A stretch of DNA of 64,000 nucleotides from Pelagibacterium halotolerans B2 (GTDB lineage Bacteria > Pseudomonadota > Alphaproteobacteria > Rhizobiales > Devosiaceae): contig NC_016078.1 in NCBI RefSeq assembly GCF_000230555.1, forward strand, positions 3,867,001-3,931,000, read 5' to 3'. Positions 16,195 to 24,430 of the stretch are shown one piece after another. Every line of letters starts with the position of its first letter. Within the stretch, counting starts at the first letter, position 1. Position numbers and translations under genes: made by a program. Under the pieces are notes generated by a model, which saw only the letters and a list, made by a program, of their open reading frames with translations, had not been told where the DNA came from and ran no database searches.

Positions 16195-16830
16195 TTGAGC
16201 GCAGAAATTGCCACACTTGAAAAAGTGAAGGACGCCGTCGAACGTTTGCACCGCGAGGGCAGAAAGGCAACGGCCAACGCCGTGATCTCAGCCATCGGCG
16301 GAGGATCAAAACCCACCGTGCTCAAACATCTCCAGACCCTGCGGAAACCGGCTGAAGCGGCAGACGACCAGATGCCGTCATCGGTCCTCGATCTCGCCAA
16401 GCCGGTCATTGCGGAAATTTTTGCGCAAGGGATCAAGGCCGAAGAATTGCGCCAACGCGAGAGCCAAGAGCGGTTCCATCGCGTGATGGGGGACCTCGAA
16501 GCCCAGATTGAAGAGATCGCGGAAGCAGGCGAAGTCCTGGAAACAGCAAATGGCAGACTGACGCAAAAGTTGGAGGAAAGGACCTCAAATCTCGCCACCG
16601 CGCGTCGCACCATTGCCGAGCAGCAAACCCATATCGAGCGTCTGCAATCCGATCTCACCCGGCTCCAGTCCGACCTTGCCCAGCGCAATGCCGCTGCCAC
16701 CGAGCAGATCACCGGACTTCTGGATGATCTTGGCACAAAGATCGCCGGGATTGCCGGGCGGCTGGAAAGCGCTCCCCCGGTTCAAGCCGACGACAAGGTG
16801 AAGAAAGAGAATAAGGAGCAGGAGGGCTAA
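16195..16830 (+). CDS. KfrA-like DNA-binding coiled-coil protein
   Basis: A 211-residue protein. Residues about 1-50 match the plasmid replication-region DNA-binding N-terminal domain (KfrA_N): VKDAVERLHREGRKATANAVIS then GGGSKPTVLKHLQTL. Residues about 95-190 are a long Glu/Gln/Arg-rich coiled coil, as in KfrA, which forms filaments and supports partition on IncP/IncU-type plasmids. The tail is highly charged. The TTG at 16195, five bases after GGAGG, gives a start right at the domain boundary; the upstream in-frame ATG at 16063 would include the operator. It points away from parA and is convergent (4-bp overlap) with the next gene. Confidence 0.8.
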   Translation: MSAEIATLEKVKDAVERLHREGRKATANAVISAIGGGSKPTVLKHLQTLRKPAEAADDQMPSSVLDLAKPVIAEIFAQGIKAEELRQRESQERFHRVMGDLEAQIEEIAEAGEVLETANGRLTQKLEERTSNLATARRTIAEQQTHIERLQSDLTRLQSDLAQRNAAATEQITGLLDDLGTKIAGIAGRLESAPPVQADDKVKKENKEQEG

Positions 16831-17138
16831 GTCTCTCCCGAGTCGCTCTGCGACGACAAAGCGGCGTCGATCCAATCTCGACAAAGATCGAGGGCAAACC
16901 GGTCCCGGTCGCCGCTGCGACATTCCAGTTCTTTCAACAGGGCGGTAATGGTGACGGTCCCCTGCCGCGACAAGAGCGCCAAGGTCGCCTCGGTCATTAG
17001 GCATCGCGCTCGGCTTTGGGTTGGAGGCGAGGTTTCTCGGACCCGTCGTTCCAATTGATGCTTTTCCGCGACAAGCAGCGCCTGCTGGGTTTGGATCGCG
17101 CTCAAAGCCCGCAGATTGTTAAGAAGCGCCGAGGTCAT
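16827..17138 (-). CDS. Hypothetical protein downstream of the relaxase
   Basis: A 103-residue protein, not recognised. It is largely helical, with an N-terminal leucine/glutamine-rich stretch (LLNNLRALSAIQTQQALLV) and a second helical half (TEATLALLSRQGTVTITALLKEL) that could be a winged helix-like region. Its ATG overlaps the relaxase stop (17135-17138), so it is translationally coupled and may be a mobilisation accessory protein. Its stop overlaps that of the KfrA-like gene in convergent orientation. Confidence 0.65.
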   Translation of the reverse strand: MTSALLNNLRALSAIQTQQALLVAEKHQLERRVRETSPPTQSRARCLMTEATLALLSRQGTVTITALLKELECRSGDRDRFALDLCRDWIDAALSSQSDSGET

Positions 17139-18685
17139 TGCGCGGCCTCTTTGCCGGGGTGCCCCACGCTAAACTGAGCGTCCTGGCTCCCGGGATAGAT
17201 ATCGTAGAAATTTCGGTGGGGGCGAAAAGGGCGCGACAACGCATTGCCCGGGACAACCATCGCTTCAAGATCCTTTTCAAGAACATGGCGACGCCACAGA
17301 TCGCTGTCTTCGCCCATGGCCATATCTATCAAATCCAGAACAATCTCGGTCGATAGACTCTCGTCCTGATAGCGTCCGGCAAAAGGCATAAGTTGTGCGA
17401 CGAGTCGCTCGAGGCGCGGATTGCTCCAATCGGCAACCCGCTTGAGGATATCCCGCCGCTCGTCTGGAGACGCCTCGTGGAGTATGGCGACCACCTCCCG
17501 CGCCGCGCTGACGACGCCACTCCGACCCATAAGATCAAGGCGCGAGCGCTTTGCATTAAGGCGTTCACGCAACCAAGAGCGCTCCGGCTCGGGCGGTACC
17601 GGTATGGGCATACCGTCGGCATCGACGAGGCTGAGGTCGCGCCACCCCTTGCATCGGGTAAGATAGTATAGCGCCCTTAAAGCCTCCCCCTCGAGCTCCC
17701 CATCGATCAGGATTGCGGTGCCGATATCGACCAGTATTGCGGTGCCGACTTTGAAAACGACGCCGACCCCCTCCACCGAGACACGGTCCTGCACGGCAAT
17801 CCCCGCGCCCATCAACGCCGTCAGTGAGATTTCGAGCGATAGCGGGTTGGCGTGCTGATTGGCCTGCCACGACGTCAGGTTCGACATGGATTCCAGCTCA
17901 ACATCAATCTCGTACTGCAGTTCACCAGCTCGCCGCTCAAGCGCGACAATTTCATCGACGATCTGCTCATGCGCGCGGCGCACCTGGCGCTGCCCATCAC
18001 GGCGGTCCCTCAAAAGCTGCGCACCAGGAGTTCGGGATCCACGCAAGGTCTGCCGTGACAATTGGATTTCGGGTGGCAATGTGTCGTCGCGCAAGACATT
18101 CGGGCGGGGATCAAATGTCACATCTACCCCGCAGTCGGTTGCAATGGCGTTGAACAGCTCTGCTACGTGCTGCCGCACGCCAGCGCGAAACCACGTATCG
18201 ACCTCGCGGCATTTCCCCTCGGAAAAGCCTGTATCGCTAAGAATTCGTGTCGCGATCAGACCGTGAATATGGTCGTTGGCCAACCCGTCGTCCGCCGACG
18301 AGGTTTCCCAGTCGACCTGAACAGGAAGCCCCAGTTCAACAAACGGACGATAGAGATTCTGCACAAATTTCGCGATCCGTTCGGTAGGCAAGTTTCGTGG
18401 CCATGTAATATCGAAGTACCGCGCTTCTCGCGCATCCTTGCGCTTCTCGGCTATACTGGCCGCCTCCCAAACGGTTTCGCGCGTCCAGACCGAGGAGTCG
18501 ACTTCCTCGGGCAGCATCAGCCAGTGCTGCACATGGTTTACCCGATGGCCGTTCCGGTGTTTATCGCCGCGAATACCATCATGAATATCCGTTCCCATTT
18601 GGTAGGTGGAGCGCCCCGTTGCGCTCCAACCCTCGCGGCGCGAAACACCGCCAAAACTCACCCCAAGCAATCCCAAACTGACCAT
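17135..18685 (-). CDS. Putative MobA/MobL-type (MobQ) relaxase
   Basis: A 516-residue protein expected to nick DNA at an origin of transfer. Motif I resembles MobA/MobL: SRREGWSATGRSTYQ with a candidate catalytic Tyr at 28. The metal-binding motif III is NDHIHG (His139, His141), preceded by the helix ARYFDITWPRNLP that resembles the family LP-containing segment. The C-terminal half is unassigned and contains a coiled-coil-like segment near 225-260. The ATG at 18685 has GAGG four bases upstream; the ORF extends to 18718 without a ribosome site. No type IV secretion genes are in the window, so transfer would need a helper or genes further left. Confidence 0.68.
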   Translation of the reverse strand: MVSLGLLGVSFGGVSRREGWSATGRSTYQMGTDIHDGIRGDKHRNGHRVNHVQHWLMLPEEVDSSVWTRETVWEAASIAEKRKDAREARYFDITWPRNLPTERIAKFVQNLYRPFVELGLPVQVDWETSSADDGLANDHIHGLIATRILSDTGFSEGKCREVDTWFRAGVRQHVAELFNAIATDCGVDVTFDPRPNVLRDDTLPPEIQLSRQTLRGSRTPGAQLLRDRRDGQRQVRRAHEQIVDEIVALERRAGELQYEIDVELESMSNLTSWQANQHANPLSLEISLTALMGAGIAVQDRVSVEGVGVVFKVGTAILVDIGTAILIDGELEGEALRALYYLTRCKGWRDLSLVDADGMPIPVPPEPERSWLRERLNAKRSRLDLMGRSGVVSAAREVVAILHEASPDERRDILKRVADWSNPRLERLVAQLMPFAGRYQDESLSTEIVLDLIDMAMGEDSDLWRRHVLEKDLEAMVVPGNALSRPFRPHRNFYDIYPGSQDAQFSVGHPGKEAAQ

Positions 18686-18779
18686 GACGCCTCGCAACGT
18701 GTTAGTGAATGAACACATTGCGAGGGTGCCCGACAGGTGTGAAAGTTACCAGATCACGACCGCGTGAACGCAGTCGAAT

Positions 18780-20579
18780 TTAGCGGCGGGACTTGAGCCA
18801 ATCAGCGAAGGACTTCACACGTCCGATTGGCACCTGGACCGCGTCGATGGCTTCCACTTCTTCAGAGGTCAGATCGTCGCTCATGTAGCCACGATGCACC
18901 TCTGAGGTTCGAGCTTCAGTATCGTCATCATGACCGACCCATTTGAGGATCGTATAGGGGTTCACGCCCGCGCTGTGACAGGCCTGGATGAAAAAGCCTC
19001 TAAAGGAATGAAAGCTGAGCTTGTGCTGACGGTGGGCGGGGACATCCCATTTGAGACGATGGGCATTGAAGAAATCCGCCTCGAAATGGATCTCGGGTTC
19101 TCCGACCGACCCTCCTTTGACATGCTGCGTCCAAGCTGGAAACGGACGATCATGGAGGGCCTTCTGATGGTTCCAGAAATCGAGAAAGCCAATCTCGACA
19201 AGTTGGCGGTGAAGCGGAATTCGCCGCAATGCGTTGCCGGTCTTGTATCCGACGATACCGTTTGTGTTTTCCTCCGCCTCAGCGATTTCGAGCACGAAAG
19301 TCTGACGCCCGAACCAGGTCTGCATTTGCTCAAACCGCAAAAGCCCGACCTCTGTCACGCGCATACCGGTATGCGCCGCGATCAAGGGTGCCCAATAGAT
19401 ATGGTCATCGGCAAAGATCTCGTGGCCGGGCGAATAGCGAAGGCGGCGTGAAGCACTGCCGGTATAAACCGGGCACGACATGACCGCGGCCACTTCTTCG
19501 GGTGAAAATGGGGCCTTTCCCTTGCTCTTTGTTGCCCGTTTCGATTGCGGAATGATCAGCGGCGGAGCTTGCCAGCTATATAGCCGTTTCTTCTGACCGT
19601 ATCGCGCGATACGCGTGATGGCGCCAAGGTAGTTCGAATTGAGCGTCGTACGGGAAAGCCTGCGATAGTTGGCACCCTCTGCCTGCACCGCTCGGGTAAA
19701 TTTAACAATATTGTCCGGTGTGGCGCGACCCTGCGCCTTGGGAATCTCCTGAACAAACTCATAGAGCCGGTCCCAGAACGTCAGGGGTATTCTAGGGGCC
19801 GCCAGTGTCCTTACTTCTGGACATAGATCCTCAAACAACTTCACAGCACGTTCGATATTGGACCTGTTGTCCGCCCCCGTGTTCTTGCCATCGTGTTTGA
19901 AATAATGCTCCATGAGGTAGCGCAGTGTGTAGATCGGATGCCCATCGTCAGAGGCTATCGCCTCATCAGAGGTCGTCGCCTTGATTGCTGCCGACCGGGG
20001 CTGCGAAGGTTCGGTAGGGACAGGTTTTCCAGGAACAGGTTTGCTCAATACGGTGCCGCCGAGCTCATCGAGCACAGCTTGGAACCCTGAAACATCGATC
20101 TCGGCAAGCTTACGGATCGTGGCGCTATCTTGCGTCTTTCTGTCGTCCGGCAGCCGGTCGTAATACGCTTCGCCTTCGACCGTGGCACGGTTGAGATGGA
20201 CCAGTTCGGCATAGATTCCATCGAGGTTTTCGCCCAACCTCAATTCTTCGCGGGCACGGCGGATGATTTTGGATCCAACGCTTCCCAGCGCCCGACGGCG
20301 GACCAGATCCGCTCCGGTCATCTCCTCGGGCCGCAGCATCTGCTCGTCGATCAGCCGTTGCGTGAGATGCTTGAGCGCCTCCTCGGGCGCCATCCGCAGC
20401 AAGTCTTCAAACACTGCCAAGGCCTCCAGACCCCATTTGAGCGCCTCGGCCCGATCCTTGGTTCGCAACGACAGGCGCAAGACGTCACCTCTCACCTGGC
20501 CTATCCAGGCCCGGGGGATTCGCTTGCGCACATAATAGACCGCTCCGACCTTTTCCACATAGGCGCATTTGGCTGCCAT
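18780..20579 (-). CDS. Tyrosine-recombinase integrase of the island
   Basis: A 599-residue site-specific recombinase. An N-terminal DUF6538-like/SAM-like arm-binding part is followed by a long core-binding region and a C-terminal catalytic domain with HTGMRVTEVG (first Arg), HSFRGFF (His-x-x-Arg), WVGHDD and a C-terminal Tyr in HRGYMSD. It is larger than phage integrases, as is common for tRNA-targeted island integrases. The ATG at 20579 follows GGAGA. It sits 123 bases from the 3' end of tRNA-Ser, the expected attachment site, and reads away from it. Confidence 0.92.
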   Translation of the reverse strand: MAAKCAYVEKVGAVYYVRKRIPRAWIGQVRGDVLRLSLRTKDRAEALKWGLEALAVFEDLLRMAPEEALKHLTQRLIDEQMLRPEEMTGADLVRRRALGSVGSKIIRRAREELRLGENLDGIYAELVHLNRATVEGEAYYDRLPDDRKTQDSATIRKLAEIDVSGFQAVLDELGGTVLSKPVPGKPVPTEPSQPRSAAIKATTSDEAIASDDGHPIYTLRYLMEHYFKHDGKNTGADNRSNIERAVKLFEDLCPEVRTLAAPRIPLTFWDRLYEFVQEIPKAQGRATPDNIVKFTRAVQAEGANYRRLSRTTLNSNYLGAITRIARYGQKKRLYSWQAPPLIIPQSKRATKSKGKAPFSPEEVAAVMSCPVYTGSASRRLRYSPGHEIFADDHIYWAPLIAAHTGMRVTEVGLLRFEQMQTWFGRQTFVLEIAEAEENTNGIVGYKTGNALRRIPLHRQLVEIGFLDFWNHQKALHDRPFPAWTQHVKGGSVGEPEIHFEADFFNAHRLKWDVPAHRQHKLSFHSFRGFFIQACHSAGVNPYTILKWVGHDDDTEARTSEVHRGYMSDDLTSEEVEAIDAVQVPIGRVKSFADWLKSRR

Positions 20580-20701
20580 GATTGTCTCCGACTCGCAAAA
20601 GCAAAACCGGAACGCCAAACGACACGTGCATCAGGCATGTGCACTAGTCGTCCGGATTCTCCGGGAGCTTAAGTCCTTGAAATCACTGGAATTTGGAACT
20701 G

Positions 20702-20725
20702 TGGCGGAGAGAGAGGGATTCGAAC
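20702..20725. other. Predicted attachment site (att) of the island
   Basis: The 3' end of tRNA-Ser next to an integrase gene is the usual attachment core. I looked for a second copy of this segment inside 1-20,700 and did not find one; the partner copy should lie left of the window. Confidence 0.5.
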
Positions 20726-20791
20726 CCTCGAGACGGTTCCCCGCCTACACACTTTCCAGGCGTGCGCCTTCGACCACTCGGCCATCTCTCC
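20702..20791 (-). tRNA. tRNA-Ser (anticodon GGA)
   Basis: Ninety bases read on the minus strand: acceptor arm GGAGAGA pairs with TCTCTCC, the anticodon loop is CTGGAAA, there is a long variable arm as in type II tRNAs, the T-loop is GGTTCGAATCC, and CCA is encoded. The 3' end faces the integrase, so the island probably recombined into this 3' end and kept the tRNA intact. Confidence 0.97.
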
Positions 20792-21136
20792 GCGTGGGTG
20801 CCCGATTATCCGGCTTTGCGGTCGCTGCCAAGGGGCGTGGGGCAAAAAAGCTGCAAAACTTTTCTCCTGCGGTGTTTTGGGTATGGGAGAACCGCTTGGC
20901 CGGGTCCGCCACCAGGGCCCTGCCGGCACTTGGCGCCGGGCGGACAATTCGCGCAAACGTGAAAGCGCTCCAAGGGATCGTTCCGGCCTCCGGTGCGTTC
21001 AATCCGGGCAGATTAAGCAAGTTTTGAGATTCCGATTGCGCATCCCCCGGTCCTCCATGCTATTGTTAACAAAGCCTTTCGGAATGACAAAAACCCAATA
21101 AGGGGCCACGGACCGGAAGGAACAGGGACGAGTATC
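20792..21136. other. Spacer between tRNA-Ser and a membrane protein gene
   Basis: No convincing gene. It must contain the tRNA promoter on the minus strand and that of the 21137 gene on the plus strand (AAGGAACAGGGACGAG precedes its start), but no clear -35/-10 pair stands out. Base composition returns here to the high GC of the chromosome. Confidence 0.4.
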
Positions 21137-21460
21137 ATGCGTGCTGTATTGAGAATATTGGCGGCGGCCTTTCTGGCCCTTGCGGTCGTGCTTCTGGTTG
21201 CCGATGGAACGGCCATGCTGGCCGCGAACGCCTTCATAGCGACCCCATTGGCGGCGACCATAGCCAGCCTGTTTCCGGGCACGCTCGAATCCATGCAACT
21301 GGCCGTTCAAGATAATGTGCATCCCTTGCTCTGGGAGCCCACGCTCACCACATTGCTGGCATGGCCCGGCTGGGCCGTGATCGGCGCTGTGGGGCTCGTG
21401 CTTGCCCTGCTGGGGCGCTCGCGGTCGCGCCGGCGCATGGTCAGCATCGACCAGTTCTGA
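21137..21460 (+). CDS. Small two-pass membrane protein, unknown
   Basis: A 107-residue protein with two hydrophobic segments (about 5-35 and 72-95) separated by a polar loop, and a basic C-terminal tail (GRSRSRRRM). The shape resembles conserved hypothetical membrane proteins of Hyphomicrobiales. No motif suggests a function. It is the first chromosomal gene past the island and lies 88 bases upstream of msrA on the same strand. Confidence 0.7.
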   Translation: MRAVLRILAAAFLALAVVLLVADGTAMLAANAFIATPLAATIASLFPGTLESMQLAVQDNVHPLLWEPTLTTLLAWPGWAVIGAVGLVLALLGRSRSRRRMVSIDQF

Positions 21461-21548
21461 TGAGCCTCGCCGTCCCGGCCCCAAGGCCGAGGGGGCGCCA
21501 GGCGTGCAGAACCGGGCCGGGCATTTCACCTCCATGGGGAGTTCGCGC

Positions 21549-22199
21549 ATGATCTTTTCGCTGTTTTCCAAGCCGTCCACCGTTCCCGCCCCCGGCACCG
21601 CTTTGCCCGGTCGCTCCGCGCAGATGGATGTGGCGGCCGACCATTTCGTCAATGGCAATCCGCTCAAGGGACCCTATCCGGAGGGCAGCGAGATCATCTA
21701 TTTCGGTCTGGGGTGCTTCTGGGGCGCAGAGCGGCTGTTCTGGCAATTGCCGGGCGTTTATGTAACCGCCGTGGGCTACCAGGGCGGGGAAACGCAAAAC
21801 CCCACCTATGAGGAAGTCTGTTCGGGCGGCACCGGCCACACAGAGGCGGTGATGGTGGTCTATGAGCCGCAAAAGATTTCCCTCGATACCCTGCTCAAAA
21901 CCTTCTGGGAGGAGCACGACCCCACCCAGGGCATGCGGCAGGGCAATGATGTGGGCACCCAGTACCGCTCGGCCATCTACACCACGTCCCAGGCGCAGGC
22001 CGAGGCGGTGGGCATCAGCCGCGACCGTTATGCCGCCGAGCTCAAGGCCGCGGGCAGGGGAGAGATCACCACCGAAATCGAGCCCGCCGGTCCGTTCTAT
22101 TTCGCCGAAACCTACCACCAGCAATATCTGGCCAAGAACCCCAACGGCTATTGCGGCCTCAAGGGCACCGGCGTCTCCTGCCCGCTGCCGGCCGCTTGA
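21549..22199 (+). CDS. msrA: Peptide methionine-S-sulfoxide reductase MsrA
   Basis: A 216-residue cytosolic repair enzyme reducing methionine (S)-sulfoxide, using thioredoxin. The catalytic motif GCFWGAE is present near residue 56, followed by the family signatures [25 protein letters not shown] and GTQYRSAI, and C-terminal resolving cysteines ([13 protein letters not shown]). The length with an N-terminal extension of about 40 residues is typical of alphaproteobacterial MsrA. The ATG at 21549 follows GGGGAG seven bases away; the ORF extends upstream without support. Confidence 0.96.
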   Translation: MIFSLFSKPSTVPAPGTALPGRSAQMDVAADHFVNGNPLKGPYPEGSEIIYFGLGCFWGAERLFWQLPGVYVTAVGYQGGETQNPTYEEVCSGGTGHTEAVMVVYEPQKISLDTLLKTFWEEHDPTQGMRQGNDVGTQYRSAIYTTSQAQAEAVGISRDRYAAELKAAGRGEITTEIEPAGPFYFAETYHQQYLAKNPNGYCGLKGTGVSCPLPAA

Positions 22200-22205
22200 C
22201 CCAGA

Positions 22206-22404
22206 GCGCTTCCAGCAAAAGTGGGTACCACTTTTGCGGTTCGGAAGCGCGACCAGCAAAGCACCGGCGCTTCCAGCAAAAGTGGGTACCACTTTTGCGT
22301 TCGGAAGCGCGACCAGCAAAGCACCGGCGCTTCCAGCAAAAGCATGTCCTCGGCCCGATCGGGGATGGGCACCACTTTTGCGGTCCGGAAGCGCGACCGG
22401 CAAA
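22206..22404. repeat. Three tandem copies of a palindromic RIME-like repeat
   Basis: A roughly 60-base unit begins at 22206, 22267 and 22327. Each has outer arms GCGCTTCC and GGAAGCGC and inner arms GCAAAAGTGG and CCACTTTTGC. The first two copies are nearly identical; the third carries a replaced centre. Related single elements occur at 29763, 35620 and 43781. It is a dispersed intergenic mosaic element of the kind known from Rhizobiales. Confidence 0.85.
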
Positions 22405-22425
22405 AGGTTTATTGCCAATTCCCTC

Positions 22426-22456
22426 AGGCCCGACTTATGGTCGGGCCTGTTTTTTG
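22426..22456 (+). terminator. Intrinsic terminator upstream of the DUF2799 gene
   Basis: AGGCCCGAC and GTCGGGCCT arms around TTATG, followed by GTTTTTTGG. It ends 11 bases before the next start, so it may act as an attenuator of the DUF2799 gene or as the msrA terminator beyond the repeats. Confidence 0.7.
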
Positions 22457-22467
22457 GGAGACGGGAA

Positions 22468-23055
22468 ATGCTGCGTCTGTTGCTGGTCTGTGCCGCGCTT
22501 TTGGGAGCGCTTGTCCTTGCTTCCTGCGCAACCCTTTCCCAGGAACAGTGCGAGGCCGGAGATTGGCGCGCCATCGGCTTTAACGATGGTGCCGATGGCC
22601 GTCCGGCCGATCGCATATCGAGCCATGCCGAGGCCTGTTCGGAATATGGAATTGCGGTCGACAGCGCCTTGTATCAGACCGGCCGCGCCGAGGGCCTGGG
22701 CGTCTATTGCCGCCTCGGCAATGCCGAGCGGCAGGGGCGGTCGGGCGATCGCTACTATGGGGTGTGCGAGGGCGAACTGGGCGTTGCCTTTGCCCGCGTC
22801 CATGCCGCCGCCGGCGAGATCTACGATCGCCAGGCCGAGCTCAACAGCCTCGATAGCGAAATAGACGCCAAACTGGCCGAACTGCGAGGCGGCAATCCAA
22901 CCCCTGAGCAGGTCGCGGCCCTGACGCGGGAACTGACGATCCTGCAGACCGAACGCCGCATGCTCGAGTTGCGCCTGCGCTCGGCCGAACAGCACCTCTC
23001 GGCGCTCCGCCGCCAGGAGGAAATCCGTCTCGCCCAGACCGGTATCGCCTACTGA
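22468..23055 (+). CDS. DUF2799-domain lipoprotein
   Basis: A 195-residue protein with a lipoprotein signal: a hydrophobic stretch ending LVLASC, so Cys20 would be lipidated. The DUF2799 region follows, with QCEAGDWRAIGFNDGADG, paired cysteines and YRLG-like GVYCRLGNAERQGRSG. The last third is a helical coiled coil (Glu/Leu/Arg-rich). The family function is unknown; an envelope role is expected. The ATG at 22468 lies just after GGGAGACGGGAA. A strong terminator follows. Confidence 0.82.
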   Translation: MLRLLLVCAALLGALVLASCATLSQEQCEAGDWRAIGFNDGADGRPADRISSHAEACSEYGIAVDSALYQTGRAEGLGVYCRLGNAERQGRSGDRYYGVCEGELGVAFARVHAAAGEIYDRQAELNSLDSEIDAKLAELRGGNPTPEQVAALTRELTILQTERRMLELRLRSAEQHLSALRRQEEIRLAQTGIAY

Positions 23056-23059
23056 ACGA

Positions 23060-23086
23060 AAAAAAGGGGCTGAGGAGCCCCTTTTT
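23060..23086 (+). terminator. Intrinsic terminator after the DUF2799 gene
   Basis: A-rich tract, AGGGGCT, GAGG loop, AGCCCCT and TTTTT immediately after the stop. Confidence 0.9.
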
Positions 23087-23130
23087 GCCGGTTTCGGATT
23101 TTGATGGGGAACGCTGGCGGTTCCCTTCTT

Positions 23131-23230
23131 TCGCTTCCCCGGTGAAAACCGGGGTCCAGCAGTATGGCCTCTTGCGCCGACGCCCGAAAAGTACGCCCAT
23201 GGGCTCCGGCTTTCGCCGGAGAAGCGAAGG
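23131..23230. repeat. Intergenic palindromic repeat pair
   Basis: TTCCCCGGTGAAAACCGGGG near 23135 and an inverted related copy CTCCGGCTTTCGCCGGAG near 23202. This CCGG-GAAA-CCGG stem-loop motif recurs in spacers at 33709 and 46091. Confidence 0.65.
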
Positions 23231-23288
23231 AAACAAATCCAATTCCAGATAACGCCAAACGGCTCTATTGTTTGCTCACGCCTGAAAC

Positions 23289-23921
23289 TCAGGCGCCCGG
23301 CTGCTTGACGATACGCAGATAGGGTTTGACCTCGTTCCAGCCTTCGGGGAATTTTTCCTTGGCCTGCTCATTGGTCACGGCCGGGACGATGATCACGTCT
23401 TCGCCGTTCTTCCAGTTGACCGGGGTCGCCACCTGATGGTTGGCGGTCAGTTGCAAACTGTCGATAACCCGCAGGATCTCGTCGAAATTGCGGCCCGTCG
23501 AGGCGGGATATTCGAGCTTGAGCTTGACCTTCTTGTCCGGTCCGACAACGAACACCGAGCGCACCGTCAGCGTGTTGTCGGCATTGGGATGGATCATGTC
23601 GTACTGGCGGGCGATTGTGCCGTCATCGGCAATCAGCGGGAAATTGAGGGCCGCCCCCTGCGTCTCCTCGATATCGCGCGCCCAACCCTCATGGTCCTCG
23701 ATCTTGTCGACCGACAAGCCCAGAACCTTGACGCCGCGTTTTTCAAATTCGGGTTTCAGCTTGGCGGTATAGCCCAGTTCGGTCGTGCAGACCGGGGTGT
23801 AGTTCTTGGGGTGCGAAAACAGCACCGCCCAGCTTCCATCGATGTAATCGTGAAACCGGATTTCCCCTTCCGTGGTCTGCGCGGTGAAATCGGGCGCCGT
23901 ATCGCCGATCAGAATAGCCAT
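23289..23921 (-). CDS. 1-Cys peroxiredoxin (Prx6 family)
   Basis: A 210-residue thiol peroxidase reducing hydrogen peroxide and organic hydroperoxides in the cytosol. The N-terminus has GDTAPDFTAQTTEG and the peroxidatic motif PVCTTELG (catalytic Cys near residue 45). The C-terminal Prx6-type segment contains TPVNWKNGEDVIIVP and PYLRIVKQP. Length and lack of a conserved resolving cysteine fit the 1-Cys class. It has its own promoter region of about 110 bases and is convergent with the DUF2799 gene. Confidence 0.95.
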   Translation of the reverse strand: MAILIGDTAPDFTAQTTEGEIRFHDYIDGSWAVLFSHPKNYTPVCTTELGYTAKLKPEFEKRGVKVLGLSVDKIEDHEGWARDIEETQGAALNFPLIADDGTIARQYDMIHPNADNTLTVRSVFVVGPDKKVKLKLEYPASTGRNFDEILRVIDSLQLTANHQVATPVNWKNGEDVIIVPAVTNEQAKEKFPEGWNEVKPYLRIVKQPGA

Positions 23922-24080
23922 TTGCCTGTCTCCTTTTCCGTGCCCGAAGATCGGGTGATTGGATCAAAAACCGTCCAATGCAATATGGGCCTTATTGCGT
24001 TGCCATGAACAGTGCGCAGGGGAAATGTTTTGCCCATTTGCCCCGGACCGGGGGCAAGGCTTTGCCTTTGCCCGCACAAC

Positions 24081-24362
24081 CTAACGGTCGAGGTGACCCA
24101 GATCGCGTTCCGGATCAATCAGGTCGCGCACCCTTTGTTTCAGCGTCTTGACGTCGGGAAACCCGCCATCGCGCTTGCGCTCCCAAAGCAGAGTGTCTCC
24201 GGCGGCAATTTCAAAGATCCCGCCCGTCCCTGGCACCAGCGTCACCCCCGCCAGTTCGGTCCCGAAAGTCGAGAGCAACTCCTGGGCCATCCAGCCCGAA
24301 CGCAGCAGCCAGTTGCATTGCGTGCAATAGGTTATGGTTATGGCAGGTCTGCCGGGCTCCAT
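24081..24362 (-). CDS. SelT/SelW/SelH (Rdx)-family thioredoxin-like protein
   Basis: A 93-residue protein with the CxxC redox motif in YCTQCNWLLRSGW and the conserved GGIFEI and KRDGGFPD motifs of the Rdx family. Cys replaces the selenocysteine of animal homologues. It is probably a small cytosolic redox protein of unknown partner. The ATG at 24362 follows AAGGACGAGAC. It is divergent from the SorC regulator, 68 bases away. Confidence 0.9.
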   Translation of the reverse strand: MEPGRPAITITYCTQCNWLLRSGWMAQELLSTFGTELAGVTLVPGTGGIFEIAAGDTLLWERKRDGGFPDVKTLKQRVRDLIDPERDLGHLDR

Positions 24363-24430
24363 GCTGTCTCGTCCTTTCCATGCCAGCCGATGCGGTATAT
24401 CTACACCATGAAAAAGGGGAGACAAACCAG

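Noticed and set aside
15924..16736. Minus-strand ORF of 270 residues
   Set aside because: Antisense to the KfrA-like gene; Ser/Arg-rich shadow with no domain.
22206..22404. Regular repeats that might be a CRISPR array
   Set aside because: The roughly 60-base units are directly adjacent, palindromic, and have no unique spacers; no cas genes are near.
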